A DNA stretch of 64,000 nucleotides from Phycisphaerales bacterium (GCA_023382935.1 JAHDXL010000003.1:62001-126000); one strand, 5' to 3'. Positions 17,686 to 28,786 are shown, counted from the stretch's first letter. Translations and numbers: made by a program. Notes: generated by a model from the sequence alone, not told the origin.

Positions 17686-18321
17686 ATGATCTGCGTCATC
17701 GCGGGCGAACTGGTATCCGTGGGCGAAGGGAGCATCGTGGTGCGGCCCGAAGGCGGGCTGAGTTATGAACTGCTCGTGCCCACCTACGCAATCGCCACTC
17801 TGGCCGCCAAAGTTGGGCAGCAGGTGCGGCTGGAGACGCGGTCGTACATCGAGTCGCAGGCGCAGGGGGCGGTGCTGATTCCGCGGCTGGTCGGGTTTCT
17901 ATCGAGCGATGAGAAGGCATTTTTCGAGTTGTTCACGACGGTGAAGGGGCTGGGCACCAAGCGGGCGCTGCGGGCGCTGGCACGCCCTCCGGTCGAGGTA
18001 GCCACGGCCATCGCCGAACGCGACCAGCGCGCGCTCCAGGAACTGCCCGAGATCGGCAAGCGCCTGGCGGAGACGATCATCGTCGATCTGGCCGACAAGG
18101 TGACACGGTTCACTTGGGTGACGCCGTCCGCGGCGGTGGAAGGCAAACCGGCGCGGCGCAGCGCGGCGGCGCTCGAGGCTGCGGCCGCGCTGGTCGCGCT
18201 TGGCCAAACCCCGGTCGAGGCCGAGAAACTGGTCGATCGCGCCGTGTCCAGTGCAAGAGCGAATGGTCGCGAACTGACCACGCCCGACGCCATCATCACC
18301 AGCGCCCTGCAGGCGCGGTGA
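17686..18321 (+). CDS. ruvA: Holliday junction branch migration protein RuvA
   Basis: This 211-residue DNA-binding subunit holds four-way junctions for the RuvB motor. The N-terminal OB domain starts MICVIAGELVSVGEGSIVV. Two helix-hairpin-helix motifs follow, TVKGLGTKRALRALA and LPEIGKRLAETIIVDL. A linker leads to the C-terminal RuvB-contact domain (AALVALGQTPVEAEKLVDRA). The start at 17686 matches family N-termini; a longer open frame upstream is not used. ruvB and ruvC are not beside it, and no LexA-like site was seen upstream. Confidence 0.95.
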   Translation: MICVIAGELVSVGEGSIVVRPEGGLSYELLVPTYAIATLAAKVGQQVRLETRSYIESQAQGAVLIPRLVGFLSSDEKAFFELFTTVKGLGTKRALRALARPPVEVATAIAERDQRALQELPEIGKRLAETIIVDLADKVTRFTWVTPSAAVEGKPARRSAAALEAAAALVALGQTPVEAEKLVDRAVSSARANGRELTTPDAIITSALQAR

Positions 18322-18438
18322 ACCCGCTGCCGAAATGGGAAAACTCGTGTCAGCGAGTCCGGCTTCGGACGTTGCTGAAAGCGGTCAGCCGACCGTGTCC
18401 ACATCAGCAACCCTGTAGACAAGGTTGCCGGGCACGAT

Positions 18439-19128
18439 TCATCCGAACAGCGTGCCGCCATTCGGGTCGAGAATCGCCGGGCCATCGTTCTTCGGGCTGT
18501 TCACCAGTGTCGAAACTGGGCGTGCCCGAAAGCCCGACGGGTCAGCGGGCTGGAGCAGGCCTTGCAGCGTGTGGGCGTCGGTGTTCGACGGGCTGAGCCA
18601 CGCCTCCGCGTCGCACGCATCGACGATCACCGGCATGCGGTCGTGGATCGGTTCGAGCAGCGCGTTGGCCTCGGTGGTGATGATTGTAAACGTCTCCAGC
18701 GGCGCCTCTCCTTTCGTCCAGCGCTCCCACAGCCCGGCCAGCAGGAATGGCTGCTGATCGACGCGCTCGATGACGAACGGCTGCTTGCGTTTCGCATCTC
18801 CCGAACTCCGCCACTCGAAGAACCCGCTGACGGGCACGAGGCATCGCCGCTTGAGAAAGGCGTCGCGGAAGGCCGGCCTGCTCGCCACGCCGTCGGCGCG
18901 CGCGTTGATCATTCTCTGCCCGATGGAGGCGTCCGCGGCCCAGAACGGCACCAGTCCCCAGGTGAGCATTGCACCGTGTCGGCCGTTCGCGTCGGCCCGC
19001 ACGATGGGCGCGACCTGTGTCGGCGCAACGTTGTAGCGCGAGCGCAGTTCCTCGCCTGGCCAGTCGATGAGATTCATCAACCGGTGAAGTTGCTGCCAGG
19101 TGAAGCGATAGGTGAAGCGCCCGCACAT
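18439..19128 (-). CDS. yedK: SRAP-family abasic-site shield protein (HMCES/YedK type)
   Basis: This 229-residue protein belongs to the SRAP family, which crosslinks to abasic sites in single-stranded DNA through Cys2. The start MCGRFTYRF gives the required Cys after removal of Met. Other active-site blocks are YNVAPTQVAPIV, the Asn in INARADGVASRPAFRDAF, and VPVSGFFEW. The final family block PVIVDACDAEAWLSP is present. It starts 4 bases after the stop of the zinc-ribbon membrane gene, so the two form an operon. Confidence 0.94.
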   Translation of the reverse strand: MCGRFTYRFTWQQLHRLMNLIDWPGEELRSRYNVAPTQVAPIVRADANGRHGAMLTWGLVPFWAADASIGQRMINARADGVASRPAFRDAFLKRRCLVPVSGFFEWRSSGDAKRKQPFVIERVDQQPFLLAGLWERWTKGEAPLETFTIITTEANALLEPIHDRMPVIVDACDAEAWLSPSNTDAHTLQGLLQPADPSGFRARPVSTLVNSPKNDGPAILDPNGGTLFG

Positions 19129-19132
19129 TCTG

Positions 19133-20038
19133 CTAGAGGGTAGCGGGCGGCGCCACCGGTCCCGCGAGCATCGTCCTGATGTGCCCGCGAAGATCGTTGA
19201 GCATGTTCCAATACATTACGAGCGCGATCAGCGGCCCGAGCATGAGCAGAACGGCGCCCACGGTGTAGAGCATTGGCCCAGCCCACATGAAACGCCGGGC
19301 CCTGTTGTGGAGGTTGGGGTCTGGCACTCGCCGGGCCAGCCAGCGGACATAGAGCATGGCGGCGAAGAACTGCGTGATCCACGCGGCGCCAGACACAAGG
19401 CTGACCGCCATGGACACCATCCTGAGCGGCACGTAGGCGCCCGCAGCGGTCATCCGGGTCACACCCAGACCCAGTTCAATGATTGCCGCGGCGGCCTGAA
19501 CAATGACGGCCACGCGGATGACCTGGCGCGACTTGAGATCGAACTGCGGATCGAACTTGCCCGGGTCGGGCGTGGTCAGCCGCCACCAGCCGAACAGGAT
19601 GGCCGCCGAACAGGCCACGGTGAAGAACTGGAACAACAACTGGATGGTTCCCGTTGACGTGCCCCCGAGTGCGACCACGGCGGCGATACCCACAGCAATG
19701 CTGCACATCATCAAGATGAAGGACGCGAGGGTGCCGTTGAGCACCCACGACAGGCCCGATCGCAGTCGGGCCAGATAGGCCGGCGAGCGGTTGGCCAGAA
19801 GGTCGGGCAGATACGACTGCTCGACCGGAGTGCCGCACTCGGGGCATCGGCCGGAGCGCGGCAGCCCTTGCAGGTCATACCCGCAGATGATGCACATGGG
19901 CACTCGCTCATGGGCGGGACGGGCGCCGGCGCATTCCGCATCGCAGACCGGGCGGTTCGCAGCATCGTCCGGCAGCAGCGGCGCATGGCAAGCCGGGCAG
20001 GAGCGCTCAAGCGAAGGTACGCGCGGTTCCTTGGGCAT
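19133..20038 (-). CDS. Zinc-ribbon membrane protein, function unknown
   Basis: I do not recognise a named family. The first ~75 residues hold two zinc-ribbon-like Cys sets: CPACHAPL with CDAEC, and CIICGYDLQGL with CPECGTPVEQS. The second resembles the N-terminal ribbons common on planctomycete membrane proteins. Residues ~90-290 contain several hydrophobic segments (FILMMCSIAVGIAAVVALGG, LYTVGAVLLMLGPLIALVMY and others), probably five or six transmembrane helices. It precedes the SRAP gene by 4 bases and is likely co-transcribed with it. Confidence 0.75.
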   Translation of the reverse strand: MPKEPRVPSLERSCPACHAPLLPDDAANRPVCDAECAGARPAHERVPMCIICGYDLQGLPRSGRCPECGTPVEQSYLPDLLANRSPAYLARLRSGLSWVLNGTLASFILMMCSIAVGIAAVVALGGTSTGTIQLLFQFFTVACSAAILFGWWRLTTPDPGKFDPQFDLKSRQVIRVAVIVQAAAAIIELGLGVTRMTAAGAYVPLRMVSMAVSLVSGAAWITQFFAAMLYVRWLARRVPDPNLHNRARRFMWAGPMLYTVGAVLLMLGPLIALVMYWNMLNDLRGHIRTMLAGPVAPPATL

Positions 20039-20208
20039 GGGCGGCTTTGGTCAGTTGGCAGTGTATCACAATCCGTCCGAACGTCGAAGGTGGAGCAGGC
20101 CGAAGCGTTCAGACTTCATCGCATCATTCGGGCTGAAGTGTCCACGGACACAGCGCTAGTGTCCGAGAGACCGGCCAGCGGTGCACGATCGATCGATGCA
20201 GTAGGGCT

Positions 20209-22962
<2,754 letters not shown>

Positions 22963-23163
22963 GCGATTCTCCAGGTCGTTCACCGCGCGACGAGGCGGGC
23001 GCGGGATGATAAGCAAGCCGCCGGGCGGTCCGATCTTTCAGGGAATATCGACCGAGTGCCTCCGCAGGCTCTGGATTCGGTTCCCCTTGAACGGTATAAG
23101 TACGGCATGGGGTGTTTTTTCCCTGTTGAGCCTGGGGACGGACAAGCCGGTCAGGGATCCATC

Positions 23164-23826
23164 ATGACAACAAGACAGGGTGCATCCGCACAACAGCAAT
23201 CGTCGAGCATCGCAGCGGCGCTTCAATCCAATCCCCTGGTGGCCGTCTCGCTGGTCGACTGTGAAGGCAAGGTGGTTTTCGTCAATGAACAGGCCGCCAG
23301 GCTCTTCCTCGACGACAGCCCGAAGAACTGCATAGGACGCAGCCTCTACGAACTGTTTCCTCGGAAGTGGGCTGATGAGCGCATCCTGTTGTTCGGGCAG
23401 GCGCAACAGGACGGTCGAAGCAGGGTGTTGCGGAGTATTCGGAACGGGAGGCAGATTCAGTCCACGATTACGCCGCTGGGAGCGGCCGAACCGGGCGGCA
23501 AGCCCCGATTCCTAGTGGTGACCGTCCCCGGGCAACACGACATTCAGGGGACGGAGGGCTCCTTCGACGTGGTGGAGTCGGCCTACGCCGATTTGGGTCC
23601 GCTCGACGTGCTCACCCAGCGCGAACTGGAAGTGCTGGCACTGGTCAAGCAGGGGCTGACCAACCGCGAAATCGGCAAGTTGCTCTTCCGCTCGGCCAAG
23701 ACGGTGGAGAACCACATCGGTGTGATCAACCAGAAACTGCACACCTCCAGCCGCGTGCAGTTGGCGCTGATCGCTCAGCGCGCAGGGCTGGAGTTGTCTG
23801 ACGCGCACCTAGAGCGCGTCCGCTGA
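23164..23826 (+). CDS. PAS domain LuxR-family transcriptional regulator
   Basis: This protein of about 220 residues has an N-terminal PAS sensor (residues ~20-125; LVDCEGKVVFVNEQAARLFL, then IGRSLYELFP) and a C-terminal LuxR/NarL helix-turn-helix (LTQRELEVLALVKQGLTNRE, then SAKTVENHIGVINQKL). No receiver domain or membrane segment is present, so it probably senses a cytosolic ligand or redox state through the PAS fold. It lies between acnA and nrfA and could control either, but nothing in the sequence proves this. An in-frame ATG at 23107 is an alternative start. Confidence 0.88.
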   Translation: MTTRQGASAQQQSSSIAAALQSNPLVAVSLVDCEGKVVFVNEQAARLFLDDSPKNCIGRSLYELFPRKWADERILLFGQAQQDGRSRVLRSIRNGRQIQSTITPLGAAEPGGKPRFLVVTVPGQHDIQGTEGSFDVVESAYADLGPLDVLTQRELEVLALVKQGLTNREIGKLLFRSAKTVENHIGVINQKLHTSSRVQLALIAQRAGLELSDAHLERVR

Positions 23827-23844
23827 CCTGTCCGGGGGGGACGA

Positions 23845-25545
23845 TCAGTTGCCGGGCGTCTTGCCCGGAGGCGTCACTCCCTGCACCGGCTCGACGGGCA
23901 AACCTTCGGTGCTGGGGGCCGCCGGCGCCCTCATGCGAATGGCCATTGCCTGTGCCTGACGGCTGTAGTCGATCGACTCCCCGAGAATGCGGGCCGCTTC
24001 CTGCGGAGCATGGAACCCGCGCGAATTCTCACTGCTGATGAAATCCAGCCTCCACATTGCCTTGCGCTGCAGCGCAAACACCGGCTCCAGTTGCTCCTCG
24101 GTCGCCCCCGAGGCCTTGGCCTCCATGATCGCGTCGAGCATCTCGGTCATGGCCATGGCGGCTCGCTCCACCAGCGCCAGCGTCCGTCCCTGAATCTCCT
24201 CCACGCGGGAGCGCAAATCGTGCTCGCTCACGTTGTGGCACTGCTGGCAGGCGTTGTTGATGTTGAGCATCGGGCTCTGCACCGTGTGGTTGGACAGTTT
24301 CATGGCCCCGTGCCGCTCATAGGGCATGTGGCAATCAGCGCACGACACTCCGTTCTTCGAGTGGATGCCCTGCGCCCACAGTTCAAACTCAGGGTGCTGC
24401 GCCTTGTAAGTGATGGCGCCCGTCTCGCCGTGCCTGTAGTCCATGAAGGGCGTGCCGTCGGCGAAATTCGTCTCTTGGAACTGCTTCTCGATGTCTTCGA
24501 CTTTCAGTCCGTGCTTCCACGGGAAGAACAACGTGGCCTTGGTCGCACAGTAATACTCGACGTGGCACTGGGCGCAGGCGAACGACCGCATCTCCTGCCG
24601 CGTCGCCAGTTTGTTGGGATCGTACGGCTCCGCCCGGTCGCCGCGGCGCCACTTCTCGATGCTCGGGAACTGCGGGAGCGGATCGTCGCTCTCGGCCAGA
24701 TCGGCAATGCCGAGCATGAAGCCGGGACGGGTCAGGCGCAGCGTCATGGTCTGCGGATCGTGGCAGTCGATGCAGCCCACCGGATGGGCCTCGCCGACGA
24801 TCGGGTGATCCTGCGGAACGGGCTTGCCGGCAAACTCGCCCGTGAAGCCGCCGACGGGCGGCACGGGGAAGACAGTCTCCTTTGTGTCTGGAGTGCCGTC
24901 GGGCATCTGCATGAGCAGTGCCAGCGTCTCGCTGTAGGGCTTAGCGCTCAACTCCTGGAAGCCGCGTATGACCGCGGGCATGTTGAAGTCAGAGGCCAGC
25001 GTGGCTTCGTCGGCCGGCAACCCCATCGCCTCCAGCCCGACCTTGCGCCACATCACCACCGGGGAAGAGTGGCAGTGCAGGCAGGCGCCACCCTGCGGAC
25101 GCTTGGTGACGCGCTCGGTCACCCCCTGGTCATACAGCATGTACGCGTGCCCGCGGGCCTCGCGATAGTCGATGCTGAACGCGTAGCCCGCGTACAGCCG
25201 CTTCAGCCAAGGATGGTTGTCGAGTTTGCTCTGGGGCAGGGCGCTGCTGCCTCCATAGAACTTGTCGCCGGCGGTGGCCTTCCAGCCGTCAAAGTGCTGC
25301 GGGAAGTTCTGCCCCCAGGGCTTCGAGTCGGTGCTGATTTCGGACACGTCGGCGATCCGCACAAAGGGACGACGCGCTTCCTGCTTGTGCCCGAACATGG
25401 TCACCAGAACCCATGTGACCAGCAACGTGCCGATCACGGCGACGATGAACACCATCGCTAGCAGCGCCACGCGCCCCCGGCGCCTCGACCTGCCTCCAGT
25501 GCCCGCGACGTTTTGTACTTCAAGCATGATCAGACTCTCTGTCAA
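23845..25545 (-). CDS. nrfA: Ammonia-forming cytochrome c nitrite reductase, CxxCH-type heme 1
   Basis: This 566-residue pentaheme enzyme reduces nitrite to ammonium in the periplasm. An N-terminal hydrophobic segment (VALLAMVFIVAVIGTLLVTW) acts as signal or anchor. Heme motifs in order are CLHCH (residues 155-159), CIDCH, CAQCH in FACAQCHVEYYC, CADCH in GVSCADCHMPYERH and CQQCH. Spacing and the AQCHVEYY and SCADCHMPY blocks are NrfA-specific. The first motif has His where most NrfA enzymes have the Lys heme ligand (CxxCK), so this belongs to the His variant. The gene starts 9 bases after the stop of nrfH. An in-frame ATG at 25527 is possible. Confidence 0.94.
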   Translation of the reverse strand: MTESLIMLEVQNVAGTGGRSRRRGRVALLAMVFIVAVIGTLLVTWVLVTMFGHKQEARRPFVRIADVSEISTDSKPWGQNFPQHFDGWKATAGDKFYGGSSALPQSKLDNHPWLKRLYAGYAFSIDYREARGHAYMLYDQGVTERVTKRPQGGACLHCHSSPVVMWRKVGLEAMGLPADEATLASDFNMPAVIRGFQELSAKPYSETLALLMQMPDGTPDTKETVFPVPPVGGFTGEFAGKPVPQDHPIVGEAHPVGCIDCHDPQTMTLRLTRPGFMLGIADLAESDDPLPQFPSIEKWRRGDRAEPYDPNKLATRQEMRSFACAQCHVEYYCATKATLFFPWKHGLKVEDIEKQFQETNFADGTPFMDYRHGETGAITYKAQHPEFELWAQGIHSKNGVSCADCHMPYERHGAMKLSNHTVQSPMLNINNACQQCHNVSEHDLRSRVEEIQGRTLALVERAAMAMTEMLDAIMEAKASGATEEQLEPVFALQRKAMWRLDFISSENSRGFHAPQEAARILGESIDYSRQAQAMAIRMRAPAAPSTEGLPVEPVQGVTPPGKTPGN

Positions 25546-25554
25546 TGGGTCGGC

Positions 25555-26061
25555 TTAGCGCTGTGCGTGCCCAACGTCCGCATGACACTGCACGCATCGC
25601 AGCATGTCCCCCCCCGGTTTGGCCGGGAGCATGTGATTGACGAACTCGGCGTGACAATACAGACACGCGCTCTGTGTCACTTGAGCGTTGCGGTCCTTGA
25701 TCTGGATTGGCTCGTGAAAGTCATTGGTGGTGAACGCCAGCGAATGGAAAAACCCGTTGTCTCCCTTCGTGATCCACTTGCCGATCGGGTGGTGCGGAAG
25801 ATGGCAGTCGTTGCAGGTGGCCACGTTGCGGTGACTCGACTTGAGCCATGCCTCGTAGTGCCCCTGCATGACATGGCAATTGGCGCAGGCGCTGGGGTCA
25901 TTGCTCAGATACGCGGCCCCCTCGCCATACCCAAACGTAAACGCGCCCAGACCCCCCAGAACACCCAGACTCAACGCGGTCACAATCGCCAAGACTCTCG
26001 GGATGCGCCCGGAACGACCTGCGGCCCTGCCTGTGCCTGTGCTTTCCGCAGAGTCCAACAC
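25555..26061 (-). CDS. nrfH: Cytochrome c nitrite reductase small subunit (quinol dehydrogenase)
   Basis: This 168-residue NapC/NirT-family tetraheme protein passes electrons from menaquinol to NrfA. A single membrane helix (VLAIVTALSLGVLGGLGAFT) is followed by four heme motifs: CANCHVMQGHYEAW, CNDCH in TCNDCHLPHHPIGKW, CLYCH and CVQCH. The KGDNGFFHSLAFT stretch is typical of NrfH. Translation begins at GTG 26061 with GGAGGG 6 bases upstream. It is the first gene of the nrfHA operon, behind a good sigma-70 promoter. Confidence 0.95.
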   Translation of the reverse strand: MLDSAESTGTGRAAGRSGRIPRVLAIVTALSLGVLGGLGAFTFGYGEGAAYLSNDPSACANCHVMQGHYEAWLKSSHRNVATCNDCHLPHHPIGKWITKGDNGFFHSLAFTTNDFHEPIQIKDRNAQVTQSACLYCHAEFVNHMLPAKPGGDMLRCVQCHADVGHAQR

Positions 26062-26106
26062 GGTGCCCTCCGGGTGTCCCTCGCACTCTAGTGTATCAGC
26101 CAGTAC

Positions 26107-26135
26107 ACTATAAGTTGCTCGAATCGGGATATCAA
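26107..26135 (-). promoter_or_regulatory. Sigma-70 promoter of nrfHA
   Basis: On the minus strand TTGATA (26130-26135) is followed after exactly 17 bases by TATAGT (26107-26112), about 45 bases before the nrfH start. An inverted repeat GATAT-N10-ATATC (26128-26147) overlaps the -35 box and could bind a regulator. Confidence 0.65.
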
Positions 26136-26169
26136 GGTCAGAATATCGCCTTTTCGAGCGTCGGTATGC

Positions 26170-27018
26170 TCAGTCGGACAGGAGCACCGTTCCCACGCTC
26201 CCGGGCATGTTTGCCTCGCCCGTCAACGTTCCCGGCTCCGCACCGACCACATGCACCGCGCCAATCCCTGACGCCAAATTCGCCAAAGCCTCCTCCACCT
26301 TGGGGATCATCCCACCGACGATCACGCCCTCGGCGATGGCACGCCTGGCCTCGGCTTCGGTCAGCCTGGGAATCCGCGTGAAAGGGTCGTCCTTGTCACG
26401 CAGCACTCCGGGCACCCCGGTCATCAGGAACAGGTGGTTGACACGCAGCGCCGCCGCCACGGCCGAAGAGACCGTGTCTGCGTTGATGTTGTACACCTCG
26501 CACACGCCCGACGGGCCGGGTTGTTCGCTGATCCCCAGCGTGTTGAGCACGGGCGTGTAACTCCCGTCCCACAGATGCTCGATCAACCTGGTGTCAATAT
26601 TGGTGATGTCTCCGACGAAGCCGAAGTCGATCGGGTCAGGACCGCAACCACTCATGATCTTGGGCGGTCGGCGTCGCGCTGTGACCAGGCCCGCACTCAC
26701 GCCACTGATGCCGACGGCGCGCAGCCCCTGACCGGCCGCGGCCGCCACCACGTCAACGTTGCACTCGCCCGCGAGAACCTGCTTCATCACCTGCAGCGTG
26801 GGAGCATCGGTGATGCGCCGCCCGCCAACCTGCTTCTTTTCCAGCCCGAGTCGCGCCGTCAGCGCGTTGGCCTGCGGATTGCCGCCGTGACAGAGCACGA
26901 ATCGCCATCCGCGATCAGTCAGTTCGCGCACCTCGCGCATCGCGCTGGCCAGCCGCGGGGTGTCGGCGACAATCTCACCGCCGAACTTGAGAACGGCCTT
27001 CGGACGAACACGACTCAT
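26170..27018 (-). CDS. argB: Acetylglutamate kinase
   Basis: This 282-residue enzyme phosphorylates N-acetylglutamate, the second step of arginine synthesis. The N-terminal KFGGEIV and FVLCHGGNPQANALTARLGL blocks bind ATP and substrate. YNINADTVSSAVAAALRV, LFLMTGVPGVLRDKDD and IVGGMIPKVEEAL are all typical of ArgB. It lies 148 bases downstream of argC on the same strand. The spacer holds a REP-like element, so the genes may or may not share one transcript. Confidence 0.95.
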   Translation of the reverse strand: MSRVRPKAVLKFGGEIVADTPRLASAMREVRELTDRGWRFVLCHGGNPQANALTARLGLEKKQVGGRRITDAPTLQVMKQVLAGECNVDVVAAAAGQGLRAVGISGVSAGLVTARRRPPKIMSGCGPDPIDFGFVGDITNIDTRLIEHLWDGSYTPVLNTLGISEQPGPSGVCEVYNINADTVSSAVAAALRVNHLFLMTGVPGVLRDKDDPFTRIPRLTEAEARRAIAEGVIVGGMIPKVEEALANLASGIGAVHVVGAEPGTLTGEANMPGSVGTVLLSD

Positions 27019-27098
27019 GCGTCACCTCGTTCCAGCGGCCCTAGGCCCTCGGCACAGAGGGCAGAGCCGACTGTTGTCGATCCGTGTCAGGGGTCCGG

Positions 27099-27131
27099 CG
27101 TGCGGCTGGAGGCCGCGACCCCTCCCTCCAT
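27099..27131. repeat. REP-like palindrome, copy B
   Basis: GCGGCTGGAGGCCGC (27102-27116) is a palindromic core followed by a C-rich tail, as in copies A, C and D. It lies in the argC-argB spacer. Confidence 0.55.
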
Positions 27132-27166
27132 GCACCGCGGCCGGAGGGCATCATTCCTGCCTTTTT

Positions 27167-28255
27167 TCACGGCCACAGCGCCGGGGCGTCGATCCCCTCG
27201 CGCTCCGGCAGCCCGAGCATCAGGTTCATTGACTGCACGGCCTGCCCGGCGCCGCCCTTGACCAGGTTGTCCAGCGCCGTGTCCACCGCCAGTTGCCGTC
27301 CCTCGCCATCGGGTTCGGAAATCGCCCACGACAGATCAACCCACATGCTGCCCTTGATCGCGACGACCTCGGCCGTGCGCGCCGTGCCCAGCACGCGCAC
27401 GAATGCGGCCGACTCGTAGAACTCTCGATAGATCGACTCGATCTGCGCGTCGGTGATGGTCTCGGGCAGGCGGACAAAACTGGTCGCCAGGATGCCGCGC
27501 GGCAACGGAGCCGAACGCGGCATGAAGTGCAGCGTGAACTTGTGCCGCCGGCCGCCCATCTCGGCCGCCTCGTTCAGGATGCGCGTGATCTCGGGCGTGT
27601 GCTGGTGCGAAAGGTGCTTGTAACTCTTGAGGTTGTTGGCGCGCAGCGGGTGATGCGTGCCCTCCTTGGCATAGGCCCCGCTGCCCGAAGACCCTGTCGA
27701 TGCCACCGTCTGCACCGGGCCCTTGAGCAGTCCGGCCCTCGCCAGCGGCAACAGGCCCAGCATGATCGTGGTGGCAAAGCAGCCCGGCGAAGCCACGCGC
27801 GTGGCGCGGCGGATCTGCTCGCGGTACAACTCGGGCAGCCCGAAGACCCAGCGTCCATCGAGGTGCTCGGGGTGCGGGTGCGCGCCGCCGTAGTACCTGG
27901 CGTAGTCGCCTGGGTCGCGCAGCCGGAAGTCGCCGGAAAGATCGATGACACGGCAGGGCAGCGCAGCCAGTTGCGGAGCCATCTTCGCCGGCACCTTGTG
28001 CGGAAGCCCGAGGAACACCACGTCCACGCCGCGGGCGACTTCCTCGAGCGGAATCTCCTCGAAGGTCAGTTCGGTGTCGTGCAAACTGAGGTGGACATCC
28101 TCGAGGCGCTGCCCGATCTGGTCAATGCTGCTCACGCGGGTCAGCGCGACCGATGGGTGACCGAGCAGCAGGCGGATGAGTTCGGCCCCTCCGTAGCCGG
28201 TGCCGCCGATGACCGCGGCCTTGAACTTCGCAGAACTTCCTTGCGACTTCTTCAT
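27167..28255 (-). CDS. argC: N-acetyl-gamma-glutamyl-phosphate reductase
   Basis: This 362-residue NADPH enzyme reduces N-acetylglutamyl phosphate to the semialdehyde, the third step of arginine synthesis. The Rossmann motif is AAVIGGTGYGGAELIRLLLG. The catalytic Cys is in ASPGCFATTIMLGLLPL, and HTPEITRIL is the second active-site block. The start MKKSQGSSAKFKAAVIGG at 28255 places the Rossmann strand normally; an in-frame extension upstream to 28399 would run into a terminator and is not used. Confidence 0.95.
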   Translation of the reverse strand: MKKSQGSSAKFKAAVIGGTGYGGAELIRLLLGHPSVALTRVSSIDQIGQRLEDVHLSLHDTELTFEEIPLEEVARGVDVVFLGLPHKVPAKMAPQLAALPCRVIDLSGDFRLRDPGDYARYYGGAHPHPEHLDGRWVFGLPELYREQIRRATRVASPGCFATTIMLGLLPLARAGLLKGPVQTVASTGSSGSGAYAKEGTHHPLRANNLKSYKHLSHQHTPEITRILNEAAEMGGRRHKFTLHFMPRSAPLPRGILATSFVRLPETITDAQIESIYREFYESAAFVRVLGTARTAEVVAIKGSMWVDLSWAISEPDGEGRQLAVDTALDNLVKGGAGQAVQSMNLMLGLPEREGIDAPALWP

Positions 28256-28412
28256 GACCAATCTCGTTTCTCGGACCTTGGAGAGCGTATGCAGGATGAC
28301 GTCAAGGTCATCTTCGGCCAGCAGGCCAGGTCCGCTCGCGGAAAGTGCATGGGGCGCCACGAGCCTTCGCTCGGGCTGGGGCCTCGTTGAATATCTCACG
28401 TCAGCAAAACGG

Positions 28413-28443
28413 AAAACCCCCGCCCGGGACCGCCGGACGGGGG
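28413..28443 (-). terminator. Rho-independent terminator of the structured RNA
   Basis: On the minus strand CCCCCG pairs with CGGGGG. The stem continues after one mismatch with CCGG-type pairs, and is followed directly by TTTT and another T-rich stretch. It separates the RNA unit from argC. Confidence 0.8.
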
Positions 28444-28516
28444 CATTGCGTCAATCTCCGAAGAGTTTGACCGGTGATTCGGGCTGCACCAGACGGCACA
28501 CCCGTCGGCCTGCCGC

Positions 28517-28555
28517 CTAGCGGCGCAGCCCTCCCGTACAGTCAGACATCTTCAC
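28517..28555 (-). CDS. Micro reading frame of 12 codons behind a perfect Shine-Dalgarno
   Basis: GTG at 28555 begins the peptide MKMSDCTGGLRR, ending at TAG. The ribosome site AAGGAGGTGATCC lies 7 bases upstream and can pair with about 13 bases of the 16S 3' end, far more than any other gene in this window. The stop codon is the three-base loop of a five-bp hairpin. An internal ATG at 28549 would give 10 residues. A longer in-frame reading to 28756 exists but crosses structured, non-coding-like sequence. Whether the peptide is made for its own sake or ribosome binding is the point is unknown. Confidence 0.5.
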   Translation of the reverse strand: MKMSDCTGGLRR

Positions 28556-28758
28556 TGGATCACCTCCTTCTGAAAGAGCCTCTCCCAGCCGTCGCGACCT
28601 GTACCAAGTCGCCGCCGGGCTCCTTCCCCCGGGCCGTCGCCCGAGGCTCATCGCCCGGAATCCGGGGTGACCGGAATTCCGGTCGTCGCTTCGCGTGGCC
28701 CTCCTAGCTCTCGGGTTCTCCGCCGCCTCGGAAGTGCCTTGCTCGGCGATCAGCATCT

Positions 28759-28786
28759 ATTGTCGTCTATCTCTTCGTTTGAACAA
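28759..28786 (-). promoter_or_regulatory. Predicted promoter of the structured RNA
   Basis: On the minus strand TTGTTC (28781-28786) and GACAAT (28759-28764) are 16 bases apart, four of six bases matching each consensus. The LexA-like palindrome overlaps the -35 box, and an inverted repeat TCTCTT-N9-AAGAGA surrounds it. Confidence 0.5.
28772..28785 (-). promoter_or_regulatory. LexA-like operator upstream of the structured RNA
   Basis: TGTTCAAACGAAGA matches the 14-bp palindrome TGTTC-N4-GAACA, described for Verrucomicrobia LexA, at 9 of 10 fixed positions. It shares the core GTTCAAACGAA with the site at the imuA start. Its place over the -35 box fits repression. Confidence 0.5.

Larger units (their letters stand above)
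28413..28752 (-). ncRNA. Predicted ~340-nt structured RNA with a 12-codon reading frame
   Basis: A promoter-like pair (28759-28786) and a strong terminator (28413-28443) delimit an RNA of about 340 bases on the minus strand. It contains many hairpins: a UUCG-capped stem (28450-28471), a GACGG/CCGTC stem near 28500, a GCCGC-TAG-GCGGC stem (28512-28524), and long GC-rich pairings in 28620-28690. Near the middle, AAGGAGGTGATCC (28557-28569) is a full-length match to the anti-Shine-Dalgarno end of 16S rRNA. I do not recognise it as tmRNA, RNase P RNA, SRP RNA, 6S RNA or a known riboswitch. It may be a regulatory RNA, a leader for the micro-frame, or both. Confidence 0.55.

Noticed and set aside
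28557-28569. Match to the 3' end of 16S rRNA (GGATCACCTCCTT on the plus strand)
   Set aside because: Only these bases match; the sequence before them is not 16S. On the minus strand it is a ribosome-binding site in front of a short frame.
28517-28756. 79-residue version of the micro reading frame
   Set aside because: The extra N-terminal part crosses strong hairpins and has no ribosome site; the perfect site lies only before the 12-codon frame.
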